From: Shewanella corallii
Lineage (GTDB): Bacteria; Pseudomonadota; Gammaproteobacteria; Enterobacterales; Shewanellaceae
DNA: 64,000 nt
Assembly: GCF_023349125.1 (NCBI RefSeq)
Contig: NZ_JAKIKT010000001.1
Span: 186,001-250,000, forward strand
Direction: 5' to 3'
Part shown: positions 35,202 to 45,992 of the stretch, piece after piece
How the letters are laid out: the number at the start of each line of letters is the position of its first letter
Position numbering within the stretch: position 1 is the stretch's first letter
Position numbers and translations under genes: made by a program
Notes under the pieces: model-generated
The model's input: only the letters and a program-made list of their open reading frames with translations
Told to the model about the DNA's origin: nothing
Database searches by the model: none

Positions 35202-35563
35202 TACCGCTTTCCGAGCACTGTCAGGACAATACCCGCCAGTAACATCAGGCCACCCAGCATTTGCATTGGACTTGGAGCTGTTTTCTGGATCAGAAAGGTT
35301 AATGCAATGCCTGTGATTGCTGACATGCCTGCAGCAACCAGGACCAAAGAAACATAGGGAAGTTGCTTGGCGCCTGAGCCGTAATAGACGGAGAAGCCTA
35401 CCGCTGAGATATACATAAGCGGTATAGCAAACAGGCAGAGTTTAGCTGCTGAGAGAAACACATTGGAAGCATCCAGATAACGGATGCTGAGCATATTTGC
35501 GAAGTGAACACAGCCGGTGGCCAAAGCCAGGGTGCCGGCGAGCTTAACCAGTTGAAGCGCCAT
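35201..35563 (-). CDS. EamA/DMT-like small membrane protein
   Basis: 120 residues from ATG 35563 (a TTG-started version would begin at 35611). Four predicted transmembrane helices; the last part, SAITGIALTFLIQKTAPSPMQMLGGLMLLAGIVLTV, is the typical end of EamA/drug-metabolite transporter domains. With only half the length of a classical EamA transporter (ten helices), it would work as a dimer like SMR proteins or be a truncated form. Its stop codon TAA touches the end of the MITE-like element. Confidence 0.6.
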   Translation of the reverse strand: MALQLVKLAGTLALATGCVHFANMLSIRYLDASNVFLSAAKLCLFAIPLMYISAVGFSVYYGSGAKQLPYVSLVLVAAGMSAITGIALTFLIQKTAPSPMQMLGGLMLLAGIVLTVLGKR

Positions 35564-35856
35564 AAATTCTGCCTGTGATATCCAGCCATGCAAGCTTGTT
35601 GCATCGCCCAATGTCAGACAGAAGAAGGTCTCCTGAATACCCTGTCTGTGAATTATGCCACCTCATGCGGCGGCGTGCATATTAATCAAGTGCTCAAAAA
35701 ACATCCATTACCAATCGCGTTTGTGTGATCCGTGTCACGCCGGGTGGCCCAAATACAGGCCTTTAAAACACAGGTTTGTTGCTTTTTAGTGTCCGGTTGA
35801 TATTTTGTAGTCAGACTAATTACTGAAAGCCGAACGCCAAGGATGAGCAAAGGCAT

Positions 35857-36762
35857 ATGGAAAACCTTAACCCTGAGCAGTTGAGTGAGGTAGTTTCACT
35901 TCTGCCTGATCCTGCGTTTATTCTCTCCAGTGATGGCAAATATATCGCCTATCTGGGCGGTGTCGACCGACAGGCCTACCATGATGGCAGCCCCCTTGTG
36001 GGCCACTACTTAAAAGATGTTCTCCCCATTGATAAAGCGCTCTGGTTTCTCAGTCAGATAGAAAAAGCTATATCTGATAATGAGATACAGATTGTTGAGT
36101 ATGATCTCGATATTGCTGAGTTAAATGAGGTGGGGCGTGAAGGCCCTGAGGGTGTACTCAGATATGAAGGCAAAATCGTTCCCCTGACCAGTAAGTTTGA
36201 TGGTAAACGCGCCGTCCTTCTGCTCACCCGCAATATCACCCGAAGATACAAGCTTGAAAAACAGCTTCGTATTCTCAGCGAGACCGATGGCCTGACTGGC
36301 TTGTTTAACAGAAGGTTCCTGCTGGACACCCTTGAAAAATATCTGAGTACCAGGCGCTACCAAAGCCAGGCTGCTTCGCTGATCTTCCTTGATGTGGACT
36401 TCTTTAAAGAGATTAATGACCAGAATGGCCACCTTGTGGGTGATGAGGTGTTGAAACAAATCTGTCAGCGCCTGGAAACCCAGCTCAGGACTCAGGATAT
36501 TGCGGCGCGGATCGGCGGAGAGGAGTTTGCCGTGTTTTTGCCTGAAGCCTGTATGGAGGAGGCGACCCGGGTGGCGGAAAGGATTCGCTGTATCATAGAT
36601 GCCAGTCCTGTCATTGTTGGAGAGCTGATTATGCCGGTGACTATCAGTGCGGGTATTACCGTGTTAGCCAGTGATGACGATGTCAGCCAGGTGTTAACCC
36701 GGGCAGATAAAGCCCTCTATCAGGCGAAATCGCTTGGGCGGAATCAGGTCAGGCGGGCCTGA
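35857..36762 (+). CDS. PAS-GGDEF diguanylate cyclase
   Basis: 301 residues. An N-terminal PAS-like sensor domain (about 10-135, LLPDPAFILSSDGKYIAYLGG) precedes a GGDEF domain starting at SETDGLTGLFNRR. The active-site loop is GGEEF (220-224), and RTQD (211-214) gives an intact inhibitory I-site five residues upstream. It should therefore be an active, product-inhibited diguanylate cyclase in the cytoplasm. The PAS ligand is unknown. A terminator follows, shared with uvrA. Confidence 0.92.
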   Translation: MENLNPEQLSEVVSLLPDPAFILSSDGKYIAYLGGVDRQAYHDGSPLVGHYLKDVLPIDKALWFLSQIEKAISDNEIQIVEYDLDIAELNEVGREGPEGVLRYEGKIVPLTSKFDGKRAVLLLTRNITRRYKLEKQLRILSETDGLTGLFNRRFLLDTLEKYLSTRRYQSQAASLIFLDVDFFKEINDQNGHLVGDEVLKQICQRLETQLRTQDIAARIGGEEFAVFLPEACMEEATRVAERIRCIIDASPVIVGELIMPVTISAGITVLASDDDVSQVLTRADKALYQAKSLGRNQVRRA

Positions 36763-36773
36763 TTGATAAAAAT

Positions 36774-36799
36774 AAAAGGCGCCTCGAAGGCGCCTTTTT
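36774..36799. terminator. bidirectional terminator between PAS-GGDEF gene and uvrA
   Basis: AAAAGGCGCC-tcgaa-GGCGCCTTTTT between convergent genes. Confidence 0.92.
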
Positions 36800-36809
36800 G
36801 ATTCTCTGC

Positions 36810-39641
36810 TCAGGACATCTTTTCCAGCAGCGGCTTAAGGAAGCGCGCGGTGTGAGAGGTGGGATGCTGAGCTACCTCTTCCGGTGAGCCGGTAACCAGA
36901 ATCGTACCACCACCTGAGCCGCCTTCAGGACCCAGATCCACAATCCAGTCTGCGGTTTTAATCACATCCAGGTTGTGCTCAATCACCACCACGGTATTGC
37001 CGTGAGATTTGAGGCGATGCAGCACATCCAACAGCAGCTGAATGTCGGCAAAGTGCAAACCGGTCGTTGGCTCATCCAGAATATAAAGTGTCTTGCCGGT
37101 ATCCCGTTTGGACAGCTCCTTGGCCAGTTTAACCCGCTGAGCTTCACCACCGGACAGGGTCGTGGCACTCTGGCCCAGGCGGATATAGGACAGGCCCACA
37201 TCCATCAGGGTTTGCAGTTTTCGGGCAATAGCAGGCACAGCATCGAAGAAGCCACGGGCTTCCTCTACCGTCATCTCCAGCACTTCATGAATGTTCTTGC
37301 CTTTGTACTTCACTTCCAGGGTTTCACGGTTGTAGCGCTTACCCTTACAAGAGTCACAGGGCACATACACATCCGGCAGGAAGTGCATTTCCACCTTGAT
37401 CAAACCATCACCCTGGCAGGCTTCGCAGCGTCCGCCTTTTACGTTAAAGGAGAAGCGGCCGGGCTGATAGCCACGGGAGCGAGACTCCTGAGTCGCCGAG
37501 AACAGCTCACGGATTGGCGTGAAGATACCTGTGTAGGTCGCCGGGTTGGAGCGTGGGGTACGGCCAATCGGGCTTTGGTCGATATCCACTACCTTGTCGC
37601 AGTGGTCCATGCCTTTGACCTTCTTGTAAGGTGCAGGCTCATCCACTGTGGCTTTGTTCAGCATACGGTGGGCAATTTTGAAAAAGGTGTCGTTGATCAG
37701 GGTCGACTTACCTGAGCCGGATACCCCGGTAATACAGGTCATCAGGCCCACAGGAATAGTCAGGTCGACATCTTTAAGGTTGTTGCCACTGGCACCGAAC
37801 AACTCAATCACCTTACTGGCATCATAAGGAATACGTCCGCCCTCAACAGAGATCTGCTTCTTGCCGCTGATGTACTGGCCGGTAACCGACTTGTCGCAAC
37901 CCACGATGGCTTCAATCGGGCCATCACAGATCACTTCACCGCCATGAACCCCTGCGCCCGGACCGATATCGATAATATGGTCCGCCATGCGAATGGCATC
38001 TTCGTCGTGCTCAACGACTATAACCGTGTTGCCCAGGTCTCTGAGGTGAGTCAGGGTGCTAAGCAGTCGCTCGTTATCGCGCTGGTGCAAACCAATGGAA
38101 GGTTCATCCAGTACGTACATTACCCCCACCAGACCGGCGCCAATCTGGCTGGCCAGACGGATACGCTGAGCTTCGCCACCTGACAGGGTCTCTGCACTAC
38201 GGGACAGGCTCAGATAGTTGAGGCCCACATTCACCAGGAAGCCCAGACGGTCGCGCACCTCTTTGAGGATCTTCTCGGCAATCTGTGCCTTCTGACCATC
38301 AAACTCCAGGGCATCGAAGTAAGCCATGGCTTCGCCAATGGACCATTCGGTCAGGGTCGGCAGATTCAGCTCTTTAATAAACACGTTGCGGGCTTCTTCC
38401 CGCAGACGTGAGCCACCACAGCTGTTACAGCTCTGGTGAGAAATATATTTGGCCAGCTCTTCGCGCACCGAGTTGGACTCGGTTTCCCGGTAGCGGCGAT
38501 CCATATTGTTGAGGATCCCCTCAAACGGGTGCTTGCGTACCACTACATCGCCACGGTCGTTGATGTACTTAAAGGAGATATCTTCCTTGCCTGAGCCGTA
38601 GAAGATGAGCTTCTGCACTTTGGCGGGCAGATCCTTGAAAGGTACTTCCACATCGAACTGATAGTGTTCGCCCAGCGACTTGAGCATCTGGAAATAGTAG
38701 AAGTTACGACGGTCCCAGCCGCGAATCGCACCACCGGCCAGCGACAGGTCATCGCTGATCACCACCCGCTCAGGATCGAAGAAGGTCTGCATACCCAGAC
38801 CATCACAGGTTGGGCAGGCACCAGCCGGGTTGTTAAAGGAGAAGATTCTCGGTTCCAGCTCCGCCATGGAGTAGCCACAGATAGGGCAGGCGAAATTGGC
38901 GGAGAAGACAAGCTCTTCACCTTCACCGTCCATAGGGGCGACCACTGCGATACCACCGGATAGCTCCAGTGTGGTTTCAAAAGATTCCGCCAGGCGCTGC
39001 TGCAGATCCGGTTTGACCTTAAATCTGTCCACCACCACTTCAATGGTGTGCTTGACGTGCAGGTCCAGCTCCGGTGGGTCGGACAGGTCACATACTTCGC
39101 CATCGATACGGGCGCGGATATAGCCCTGAGCGGCCAGGCTGTCCAGCAATTTGACGTGCTCACCCTTACGGCCTTTGACCACAGGTGCCAGCAGCATCAG
39201 ACGGTTGCCCTCAGGCATCTCCAGCACTTTATCCACCATCTGGCTGACAGTTTGTGCTTTTAATGGCTGGCCATGAGTCGGGCAGCGGGGCTCACCTACG
39301 CGAGCAAACAGCAGACGCAGGTAGTCATAGATTTCGGTAATTGTGCCCACGGTTGAGCGAGGGTTGTGGGAGGTGGACTTCTGCTCGATGGAGATTGCCG
39401 GGCTCAGACCTTCGATATGGTCGACATCGGGCTTTTCCATCAGGCTGAGGAACTGACGTGCATAGGCGGAAAGCGACTCAACGTAGCGACGCTGGCCTTC
39501 TGCGTAAAGGGTGTCAAATGCCAGGGACGACTTGCCCGAACCAGAGAGGCCGGTAATGACGATGAGTTTGTCCCGTGGAATTGTCAGGTTGATATTTTTG
39601 AGGTTGTGGGTGCGGGCACCCCTGACTTCAATATTGTCCAT
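36810..39641 (-). CDS. uvrA: excinuclease ABC subunit A
   Basis: 943 residues from ATG 39641 (the frame extends 15 codons further, but [19 protein letters not shown] is the family start). Two ABC ATPase halves with Walker A loops ([18 protein letters not shown]), signature LSGGEAQR in each half, and zinc fingers CPICGYS...CPTCDG and CEACQGDG...CDSCKGK. It is the damage-recognition protein of nucleotide excision repair with UvrB. A LexA box was looked for in the 290 bases upstream and none was convincing. Confidence 0.98.
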   Translation of the reverse strand: MDNIEVRGARTHNLKNINLTIPRDKLIVITGLSGSGKSSLAFDTLYAEGQRRYVESLSAYARQFLSLMEKPDVDHIEGLSPAISIEQKSTSHNPRSTVGTITEIYDYLRLLFARVGEPRCPTHGQPLKAQTVSQMVDKVLEMPEGNRLMLLAPVVKGRKGEHVKLLDSLAAQGYIRARIDGEVCDLSDPPELDLHVKHTIEVVVDRFKVKPDLQQRLAESFETTLELSGGIAVVAPMDGEGEELVFSANFACPICGYSMAELEPRIFSFNNPAGACPTCDGLGMQTFFDPERVVISDDLSLAGGAIRGWDRRNFYYFQMLKSLGEHYQFDVEVPFKDLPAKVQKLIFYGSGKEDISFKYINDRGDVVVRKHPFEGILNNMDRRYRETESNSVREELAKYISHQSCNSCGGSRLREEARNVFIKELNLPTLTEWSIGEAMAYFDALEFDGQKAQIAEKILKEVRDRLGFLVNVGLNYLSLSRSAETLSGGEAQRIRLASQIGAGLVGVMYVLDEPSIGLHQRDNERLLSTLTHLRDLGNTVIVVEHDEDAIRMADHIIDIGPGAGVHGGEVICDGPIEAIVGCDKSVTGQYISGKKQISVEGGRIPYDASKVIELFGASGNNLKDVDLTIPVGLMTCITGVSGSGKSTLINDTFFKIAHRMLNKATVDEPAPYKKVKGMDHCDKVVDIDQSPIGRTPRSNPATYTGIFTPIRELFSATQESRSRGYQPGRFSFNVKGGRCEACQGDGLIKVEMHFLPDVYVPCDSCKGKRYNRETLEVKYKGKNIHEVLEMTVEEARGFFDAVPAIARKLQTLMDVGLSYIRLGQSATTLSGGEAQRVKLAKELSKRDTGKTLYILDEPTTGLHFADIQLLLDVLHRLKSHGNTVVVIEHNLDVIKTADWIVDLGPEGGSGGGTILVTGSPEEVAQHPTSHTARFLKPLLEKMS

Positions 39642-39930
39642 CTCTCGCTCAAGGTTTGGCTGCACAAAAGAGCATAAGTATCGCACAGAACACTTTGTGA
39701 TTGCAGGCAGTATTAACGATTAGCTTTAGCGACGCTTTACTTGCCTGGCGAAGTAAAGTCAGACCCATGTCATGGCTCTGTGATATGACTTGTTTGGCAA
39801 CTGCGGTTGCCGTCCAGCGGTTTGGTTTTCTTGCCAAAAGGTGAATTCGGTTTAAGGGTTTTGTTTTGGGCATATGAGGGGCTTATGTTAATATCCCGCC
39901 CCTGAATTTTAACCAGCAGGACAAATTTTC

Positions 39931-41298
39931 ATGTCGGCAAGCGGTCTGTCGGGCACCGAGAAAAAAGTCGCGTTTTCCCTCGCCAGTGTGTTCGGATTGC
40001 GAATGATGGGCTTGTTTATGATCATGCCCGTGTTTGCACTTTATGGTCAGCACCTGGAAGGTTTTTCTCCACTGTGGGTAGGTATCGCCATCGGCGCCTA
40101 TGGTCTGACTCAGGCTGTACTGCAAATCCCCATGGGCATTTTGTCGGATCGCATTGGTCGCAAGCCTGTGATTATGGGGGGCCTGTTGGTGTTTGCGCTT
40201 GGCTCTGTGGTTGCCGCCATGGCAGACAGCATCTATGGCGTGGTCGCGGGCAGGGCACTGCAGGGTATGGGCGCGATTGCCGCCGCTGTGCTGGCTCTGG
40301 CTGCTGATCTCAGCCGTGATGAGCAGCGCACCAAGGTGATGGCCATTATCGGCATGTGTATCGGTTTCTCCTTTGCATTGTCGCTGCTGGTAGGCCCGGT
40401 TGTTGCCCAGCATCTTGGATTATCTGGCTTGTTTGCCATGACAGCCGGTTTGGCGCTGCTGGGCATAGTGATAGTGCAGCTGCTGGTGCCCAACCCGGTA
40501 ACCCATGCGCCCAAGGGAGATACCCTGGCGGCACCTGCCCGTATTGTGCAGATGCTGAAGAACCCTCAGCTTATCCGTCTTGATGCCGGTATCTTTATTC
40601 TGCACCTGGTGCTGACGGCGGTGTTTGTGGCGCTGCCTTTGGATCTGGTGGATGCCGGTTTTGCCAAAGAAGAGCACTGGATGCTCTACTTCCCGGCCTT
40701 TATCGGTGCTTTCTTCCTGATGGTGCCCCTGATTATCATCGGCGTGAAGCGCAAAAACGCCAAAGGTATGTTCCAGGTTGCTTTGGTGATTCTGCTGGTG
40801 GCACTGGGCATGATGGCAGCCTTCTCCCACTCTCTGGTGGGGTTGAGTGTGGCTGTGGTGCTCTTCTTTACCGGTTTTAACTACCTTGAGGCGTCGCTGC
40901 CGAGTCTGATTGCCAAATTCTGCCCTGTGGGCGAGAAAGGGACTGCCATGGGCGTATATTCCACCAGTCAGTTCCTGGGCGCCTTCTGTGGCGGCCTTAT
41001 CGGTGGCGGTGCATACCAGTGGCTGGGAGCAACCGGAGTGTTTATTGCTGGCATGATTCTGATGGCAATCTGGCTGATTTTGAGTCTGGGAATGCAGAAT
41101 CCTGTGCTGCTGAAAAGTTACACTTTAGCGGCAAATGTTGAGGGAACTGATCAGGCAAAAACAATGGCCATGGAACTGTCGAAATTGGCCGGTGTGGCGG
41201 AAGCTATTGTGGTGCTTGAGGAAAAAGTTGCATATTTAAAAGTCGATGAGCATTTCGATTTGAGACAAGCTCGAGCTGTGTTAGGCTCTGTCAATTAA
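39931..41298 (+). CDS. MFS transporter with C-terminal YAM domain (YajR-like)
   Basis: 455 residues: 12 transmembrane helices with the MFS motif A in GILSDRIGRKP, then a soluble ferredoxin-like C-terminal domain (AMELSKLAGVAEAIVVLEEKVAYLKVDEHF) which matches the YAM domain of E. coli YajR. The substrate is unknown. It lies between uvrA (divergent) and ssb (downstream 35 bases); that placement recurs in marine gammaproteobacteria, but the functional link, if any, is unclear. Confidence 0.85.
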   Translation: MSASGLSGTEKKVAFSLASVFGLRMMGLFMIMPVFALYGQHLEGFSPLWVGIAIGAYGLTQAVLQIPMGILSDRIGRKPVIMGGLLVFALGSVVAAMADSIYGVVAGRALQGMGAIAAAVLALAADLSRDEQRTKVMAIIGMCIGFSFALSLLVGPVVAQHLGLSGLFAMTAGLALLGIVIVQLLVPNPVTHAPKGDTLAAPARIVQMLKNPQLIRLDAGIFILHLVLTAVFVALPLDLVDAGFAKEEHWMLYFPAFIGAFFLMVPLIIIGVKRKNAKGMFQVALVILLVALGMMAAFSHSLVGLSVAVVLFFTGFNYLEASLPSLIAKFCPVGEKGTAMGVYSTSQFLGAFCGGLIGGGAYQWLGATGVFIAGMILMAIWLILSLGMQNPVLLKSYTLAANVEGTDQAKTMAMELSKLAGVAEAIVVLEEKVAYLKVDEHFDLRQARAVLGSVN

Positions 41299-41333
41299 AC
41301 AGATTTTTTCGAGATTAATCGCAGGAGATTTTA

Positions 41334-42014
41334 ATGGCCAGTCGTGGTGTGAATAAAGTGATTCTGGTAGGTAACCTGGGGCAAGACCCTGAGGTTCGCT
41401 ACATGCCAAACGGCAATGCTGTTGCCAATGTCACTGTTGCAACCAGCGAAACCTGGAAAGATCAACAAGGTCAACAACAGGAGCGCACCGAATGGCACCG
41501 TGTGGTGGTATTTGGCAAACTGGCTGAAATCGTGGGCGAATACCTGCGCAAGGGTTCTCAGGTTTACTTTGAAGGTAAACTGCAGACCCGTAAGTGGAAA
41601 GATCAGAGTGGCCAGGATCGTTACTCTACTGAAATCGTGGTTGATCAGGGCGGCAGCATGCAGATGCTTGGCGGTCGCAACCAGGGTCAGGGTGGTGGTC
41701 AAAGCCAGGGCGGTTATGGTCAGCAGAACCAAAACCAGTACGGCGGTGGTCAGCAGCAACAGCAGTACCAGGCATCTCAGCAGGGCGGTTACGGTCAGCA
41801 GCAGACTGGTTATGCACCACGTCAGCAGCAATCTGCTCCACAACAGCAGCAGTCTTCCGGTTACCAGCAGTCTGCGCCTCAACAGCAGTCAGCTCCTGCA
41901 CAGCAGGCACCGGCTCAGCGTCCGGCTCCTCAGCCACAGCAGCAAGCTGCGCAGCAGAACAACAACTACACACCTGATCTGGATGACGGTTGGGACGACG
42001 ATATCCCGTTCTGA
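41334..42014 (+). CDS. ssb: single-stranded DNA-binding protein
   Basis: 226 residues. OB-fold domain (1-112) starting [21 protein letters not shown], with [14 protein letters not shown] and [17 protein letters not shown] long linker (about 115-213) is very rich in Gln and Gly with QSAPQQQQ repeats, and the tail [12 protein letters not shown] binds partner proteins. The linker is longer than that of E. coli SSB (178 residues). It is followed by a strong terminator. Confidence 0.98.
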   Translation: MASRGVNKVILVGNLGQDPEVRYMPNGNAVANVTVATSETWKDQQGQQQERTEWHRVVVFGKLAEIVGEYLRKGSQVYFEGKLQTRKWKDQSGQDRYSTEIVVDQGGSMQMLGGRNQGQGGGQSQGGYGQQNQNQYGGGQQQQQYQASQQGGYGQQQTGYAPRQQQSAPQQQQSSGYQQSAPQQQSAPAQQAPAQRPAPQPQQQAAQQNNNYTPDLDDGWDDDIPF

Positions 42015-42047
42015 TCCAGGTCGGATGCCAGAGCTTGTGAATAACAT

Positions 42048-42078
42048 AAAAACCCCGCTTTCGAGCGGGGTTTTGTTT
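42048..42078 (+). terminator. ssb terminator
   Basis: AAAACCCCGCT-ttcg-AGCGGGGTTTT followed by GTTTTTT. Confidence 0.95.
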
Positions 42079-42088
42079 TTTGGAGCAC

Positions 42089-42126
42089 AAAAAAATGCCA
42101 ACCATCGGAGGTGGTGATGGCTGGCA
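42089..42126 (-). terminator. terminator of the ToxR-like regulator gene
   Basis: On the minus strand TGCCAGCCATC-accacctcc-GATGGTTGGCA followed by TTTTTTT; one mismatch in an 11-pair stem. Confidence 0.8.
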
Positions 42127-42272
42127 AGATAAGTTTGTATTTGGAACCAACGGATGCAATTTGTCATTGGGGGCTGCCAAATCGCTTTTCAGTCAGCGAC
42201 TTATTTATAGCCTGAATTTATCATTGAGCCTTTTGAAAGAGTTTGAAAATTATTGAAACCAAATAAAAACAG

Positions 42273-43166
42273 TTAGTTACTATCGGTTTCTATAGGCAGG
42301 TACGCTGCCAGAAGCTGGTATAACTCCTCATCATCAACGGCAACGCCCTGAGCTCCGTAATCTTTCAGCAACTGTTGCTGCGCCTCGGAAGGCAGAATGG
42401 TGTACATAAAGAAGGGCGTTTCATGTCCGTGGCGGCGCATGGTTTCCACCAGTTTTAATCCGGCCAGAGGATCACTTTGCCGCCCCATATCTGAAATCAC
42501 CACATCGTATTGATACATGCTCAGCAGGATAAGGGCGTCCTGTGTTGATCTGGTGTTGTAGACAGCGACACCCTGATTCTCGAGGAATTTCCGCTCCACC
42601 TGATTGTTCTCGGGGTGATCATCAACCCAAAGCACCCTGGCTCTGGTGTCGGCAGGTTCGCTGATTTGCAGCGGTTTGCTGTTATCTAGCCAGAAATAGA
42701 GTGTGGCTGACAGCAACAATAAGGTGACTGACAGGCTGGCGATTAACCTGACCGGGCGAGTAGTTCGGGTTTGCCTGTCGGCGACTGAGGGCTCTGTCTG
42801 CACTGAGGGCTCTGTCTGCGCTGAGGGCTCCGGCGGTGCATGCTGCTCTTGCTGCAGCATGGTCAGCACTTCAGCGGAGAGTCTGTAGCCCCGGCCATGG
42901 AGGGTTTGGATTACGGCGAAGTCAGCCCCGACGGACTTAAATAACTTTCTTGCATCGGAAATCAGGCGTGAAATGGACCAGTCGCTGACCACAGTATCCG
43001 GCCAGAGACTATTCAGCAGTGTCTGCTTATCCACATGCTCAGGTGCATGCTCTATCAGTAACAGCAGCAACCTGACAATGCGCTCATCACAGTTAAGCAG
43101 TTTCCCCTCATGACTCAAACTTTGAGTCAGGGTATCAAGCTCAAACTGATCGAACCTGTAGCGCAT
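42273..43166 (-). CDS. ToxR-like membrane regulator: wHTH - TM - receiver-like domain
   Basis: 297 residues from ATG 43166 (GGGGGAG just upstream; another ATG at 43208 has no ribosome site). Residues 1-98 are an OmpR/PhoB winged helix (SWSISRLISDARKLF, TLHGRGYRL); a linker with QTEPSV repeats; one transmembrane helix at about 140-160 (RLIASLSVTLLLLSATLYFWL) with basic residues on its N-terminal side; then a receiver-like domain from about 177: VLWVDDHPEN (acidic pair), DVVISDMG with the candidate Asp226, and FFMYT (Thr256). The conserved Lys is not seen at its place. ToxR/CadC proteins place the C-terminus in the periplasm, so here the receiver would be outside the cytoplasm. Confidence 0.78.
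   Translation of the reverse strand: MRYRFDQFELDTLTQSLSHEGKLLNCDERIVRLLLLLIEHAPEHVDKQTLLNSLWPDTVVSDWSISRLISDARKLFKSVGADFAVIQTLHGRGYRLSAEVLTMLQQEQHAPPEPSAQTEPSVQTEPSVADRQTRTTRPVRLIASLSVTLLLLSATLYFWLDNSKPLQISEPADTRARVLWVDDHPENNQVERKFLENQGVAVYNTRSTQDALILLSMYQYDVVISDMGRQSDPLAGLKLVETMRRHGHETPFFMYTILPSEAQQQLLKDYGAQGVAVDDEELYQLLAAYLPIETDSN
42784..42829. repeat. 18-base tandem repeat coding the linker of the ToxR-like regulator
   Basis: ACTGAGGGCTCTGTCTGC occurs at 42784-42801 and 42802-42819 and in part again from 42820. On the minus strand it encodes the QTEPSV repeats of the linker before the membrane helix. Confidence 0.8.
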
Positions 43167-43373
43167 CAGCTCCCCCAAAAGATGACGTTGCGAAATTGTT
43201 AAATGCATTGAATCACCACTGCTTACATCTAGTCAAACGCCAAGTTGTTTCAAGAGTTTGATGCAATCGTGATTCCCCATACTGACAGAATTTTTCTGGT
43301 TGAAATTTGACCATTGTCAGATGGGTTTATGCACTGTAGAATCTGCTCCCTTTTTCGCCTGATTAACCTGAAG

Positions 43374-44576
43374 ATGCAAGCTCAACCTAATACCATGATG
43401 CCCTGGGTCAGGGTCTTTCTGCTGGCATTGGCCGCGTTTATTTTTAACACCACAGAGTTCGTCCCTGTCGGCATGCTGGGCAATCTGGGTGACAGTTTCG
43501 GTATGCGCCCGGAAGAGGTGGGCCCCATGCTGACCATCTATGCCTGGATCGTGGCCCTGGCTTCGCTACCTGCTATGTTGCTGCTGGCCAATGTAGAACG
43601 CAGGCGTTTGTTGCTGTGTGTCTTTGCCCTGTTTGTTGGCAGCCATATCGTCAGCGCGATGGCGTCCAGCTACAGTATGTTGCTTGTCTCCCGGGTCGGT
43701 ATTGCGTTGGCGCACTCAGTGTTCTGGTCAATCACTGCTGCCATGGCGGTTCGTCTGGCACCGCAAGGTAAGAGCGCGCAGGCCCTGGGTCTGCTGGCAA
43801 CCGGCACTGTGCTGGCCATGGTGCTGGGTATCCCTCTGGGACGGGTAGTCGGTGAGTGGTTCGGTTGGCGCGCGACTTTTGCCGGTATAGGTATTACCTC
43901 TGCTCTGGTGATGCTGGCGCTGTGGCGCTGGCTGCCAACACTGCCGGTATCCAACTCAGGCAGTCTGGCGAGTTTGCCACAAATTGCCCGTAACAAACCC
44001 CTGTTGTGGTTGTACTTATTGACTGTGATTGTGGTGACAGCCCACTTCACCGGCTACACCTATCTTGAACCTCTGGTACAGCAGGTTTGGCATTACAGTG
44101 GCGATGTCACGACCTGGGTTCTGCTGGCCTATGGTGCCGCTGGTATTGTTGGCAGCACTCTGTTTAGCCGACTTCAGCCGAAACATCCAAACAATCTGTT
44201 GGTGGTGGGAACCGCCTTGCTGGCTCTGTGTCTGGCCATGCTATCTTCATCGGCTCCGGCACTGACTCAGCTAATCCCGGGCGCCATGCTGTGGGGTATC
44301 GCCATGATGCTGGTGGCATTGGCCATGCAGGCCCGGGTACTTGAATATGGTGCCAGTGCCACAGACATTGCTATGGCGATCTACTCAGGCATTTTCAATA
44401 TTGGCATTGGCGGTGGTGCCTTGCTGGGCAGCCAGGTCGCGATTCATTGGGGGGTAACCAACAATGGGCTGGTGGCTGTGGGTGTGATCGCATTTGCCAT
44501 TATTCCGCTGCGATATCTGCTGCGCCGCGGCAGAACAGACAACACAGATCCCGGCCTGGCGCAGGTGCAGCCTTAA
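43374..44576 (+). CDS. sotB: sugar efflux transporter SotB (MFS)
   Basis: 400 residues from ATG 43374. 12 transmembrane helices and close agreement with E. coli SotB (YdeA): AAFIFNTTEFVPVGMLG, LTIYAWIVALASLPAMLL, RVGIALAHSVFWSITAAMA, ATGTVLAMVLGIPLGRVVG, WGIAMMLVALAMQ and IYSGIFNIGIGGGALLG. SotB exports arabinose, IPTG and similar sugars in E. coli. Substrate in this organism is inferred only from the family. Diverges from the ToxR-like regulator gene. Confidence 0.9.
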   Translation: MQAQPNTMMPWVRVFLLALAAFIFNTTEFVPVGMLGNLGDSFGMRPEEVGPMLTIYAWIVALASLPAMLLLANVERRRLLLCVFALFVGSHIVSAMASSYSMLLVSRVGIALAHSVFWSITAAMAVRLAPQGKSAQALGLLATGTVLAMVLGIPLGRVVGEWFGWRATFAGIGITSALVMLALWRWLPTLPVSNSGSLASLPQIARNKPLLWLYLLTVIVVTAHFTGYTYLEPLVQQVWHYSGDVTTWVLLAYGAAGIVGSTLFSRLQPKHPNNLLVVGTALLALCLAMLSSSAPALTQLIPGAMLWGIAMMLVALAMQARVLEYGASATDIAMAIYSGIFNIGIGGGALLGSQVAIHWGVTNNGLVAVGVIAFAIIPLRYLLRRGRTDNTDPGLAQVQP

Positions 44577-44581
44577 CAAAC

Positions 44582-44612
44582 AAAAAGCCGCTGAACAGTC
44601 AGCGGCTTTTTT
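44582..44612. terminator. bidirectional terminator between sotB and purine permease
   Basis: AAAAAGCCGCTGA-acag-TCAGCGGCTTTTTT, perfect stem between convergent genes. Confidence 0.95.
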
Positions 44613-44630
44613 GTATTGTCAGGGTGAGAC

Positions 44631-45992
44631 TTAAATTGCCCAGCCGCCGGCGTAGAAGGCCACCAGAGCCAGAGTCAGAGCCACAATACCAAAGTTGATT
44701 TTGCGCCACTCACCGGCAAATACCCGACCGCAAACCAGACATACAAAGCCCAGCATAATGCCGGTCACAATGTTGGCAGTCAGTACGATGAACACAGCAC
44801 ATACCAGACCGGACAGGGCATCGATAGAGTCATCGAAGTCCAGCTTGGTCACATTGCTCAGCATCAACAGACCCACATACATAAGTGCAGGTGCAGTGGC
44901 ATAGGCAGGCACCAGATAACTGATGGGAGAGATAAACAGCAACAGCAGGAAGAGCACGCCAACAACCACAGCGGTCAGACCTGTCTTACCACCGGCAGCG
45001 GTACCCGCGGCGGATTCGATATACACAGCCGCTGGTGCACCACCCACAAAGCCGGATACCACTGAGCTGACAGAATCAGAGGTCAGCGCCTTGCCACCGT
45101 TAATGATATTGCCCTCTTTATCCAGCAGGTTTGCCTGTCCGGCCAGCGCACGTATCGTCCCAGTTGCATCGAATACTGCTGTCATTACCAGCGCCAGTAC
45201 GCTTGGCAGAATAATGGGATTCATGGCACCCATAATATCCATGGTACCGACCAGAGAAGTGTCACCACTGATCTCTGGCATGGCAAAAAAACCGTGGAAT
45301 TTCACATTGGGATCGAAGATCAGGCCAATCAAAGAGATGGTGATAATCACCAGTAGAATGCCACCCGGCACACGACGCTTTTCCAGTCCCAGAATCGCCG
45401 CCAGACCAATAATAGACATGATCACAGACAGAGAGGTGAAGTCACCAAACTCAATTGGCAAACCATTACCCGGGTTTTTGATAATCAAGCCCGCACTGTT
45501 GGTGGCGATCAGCAGCAGGAACAAACCTATGCCAATACCTGTTCCGTGGGCAATACCCATAGGCAGGTGGGTCAATATCCACTGGCGCAGGCCAGTCACC
45601 GTAATGGCGGTAAAGGCCACACCCATCAGGAACACGGCACCCAGAGCCACAGGAATAGAGATCCCCTGACCCAGTACCAGACTGAATGCGGTAAAGGCGG
45701 TCAATGAGATGGCACAGCCAATCGCCATAGGCAGGTTGGCCCAAAAGCCCATCAGCAAGGAGCCAAATGCGGCGACCAGACAGGTAGCGATAAACACTGA
45801 GCCCTGGTCAAAACCCGCAGCCCCCAGCATGCTGGGCACCACAATAACCGAGTAAACCATGGCCAGGAAGGTGGTCAGGCCCGCCAGCAGTTCCTGACGT
45901 ACATTGCTGCCACGCTCGGAAATGGCAAAGAGCTTGTCCAGTAACCCGGGAGCTTGAGTCTGAGGGGCGGTTTTTATTGTGTTATCCGACAT
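44631..45992 (-). CDS. AzgA-type purine permease (NCS2 superfamily; GhxP/PurP-like)
   Basis: 453 residues with about 13 transmembrane helices. N-terminal [27 protein letters not shown] and the central [29 protein letters not shown] are diagnostic for the AzgA branch, which imports adenine or hypoxanthine/guanine by proton symport. Length equals E. coli GhxP (449) and PurP. No PurR box or purine riboswitch was recognised in the 254 bases upstream. Confidence 0.9.
   Translation of the reverse strand: MSDNTIKTAPQTQAPGLLDKLFAISERGSNVRQELLAGLTTFLAMVYSVIVVPSMLGAAGFDQGSVFIATCLVAAFGSLLMGFWANLPMAIGCAISLTAFTAFSLVLGQGISIPVALGAVFLMGVAFTAITVTGLRQWILTHLPMGIAHGTGIGIGLFLLLIATNSAGLIIKNPGNGLPIEFGDFTSLSVIMSIIGLAAILGLEKRRVPGGILLVIITISLIGLIFDPNVKFHGFFAMPEISGDTSLVGTMDIMGAMNPIILPSVLALVMTAVFDATGTIRALAGQANLLDKEGNIINGGKALTSDSVSSVVSGFVGGAPAAVYIESAAGTAAGGKTGLTAVVVGVLFLLLLFISPISYLVPAYATAPALMYVGLLMLSNVTKLDFDDSIDALSGLVCAVFIVLTANIVTGIMLGFVCLVCGRVFAGEWRKINFGIVALTLALVAFYAGGWAI

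Noticed and set aside
36975..37715. 246-codon open frame antisense to uvrA
   Set aside because: Lies entirely inside the conserved ABC region of uvrA and reads as low-quality protein.
39642..39930. LexA (SOS) box expected near uvrA
   Set aside because: No CTGT-N8-ACAG pattern could be found here; the sites CTCTGTGATATGAC and similar do not fit.
43118..43208. Upstream ATG 43208 as start of the ToxR-like regulator
   Set aside because: No ribosome site; GGGGGAG lies directly before ATG 43166, and the winged-helix family begins with RYRFDQFELD.
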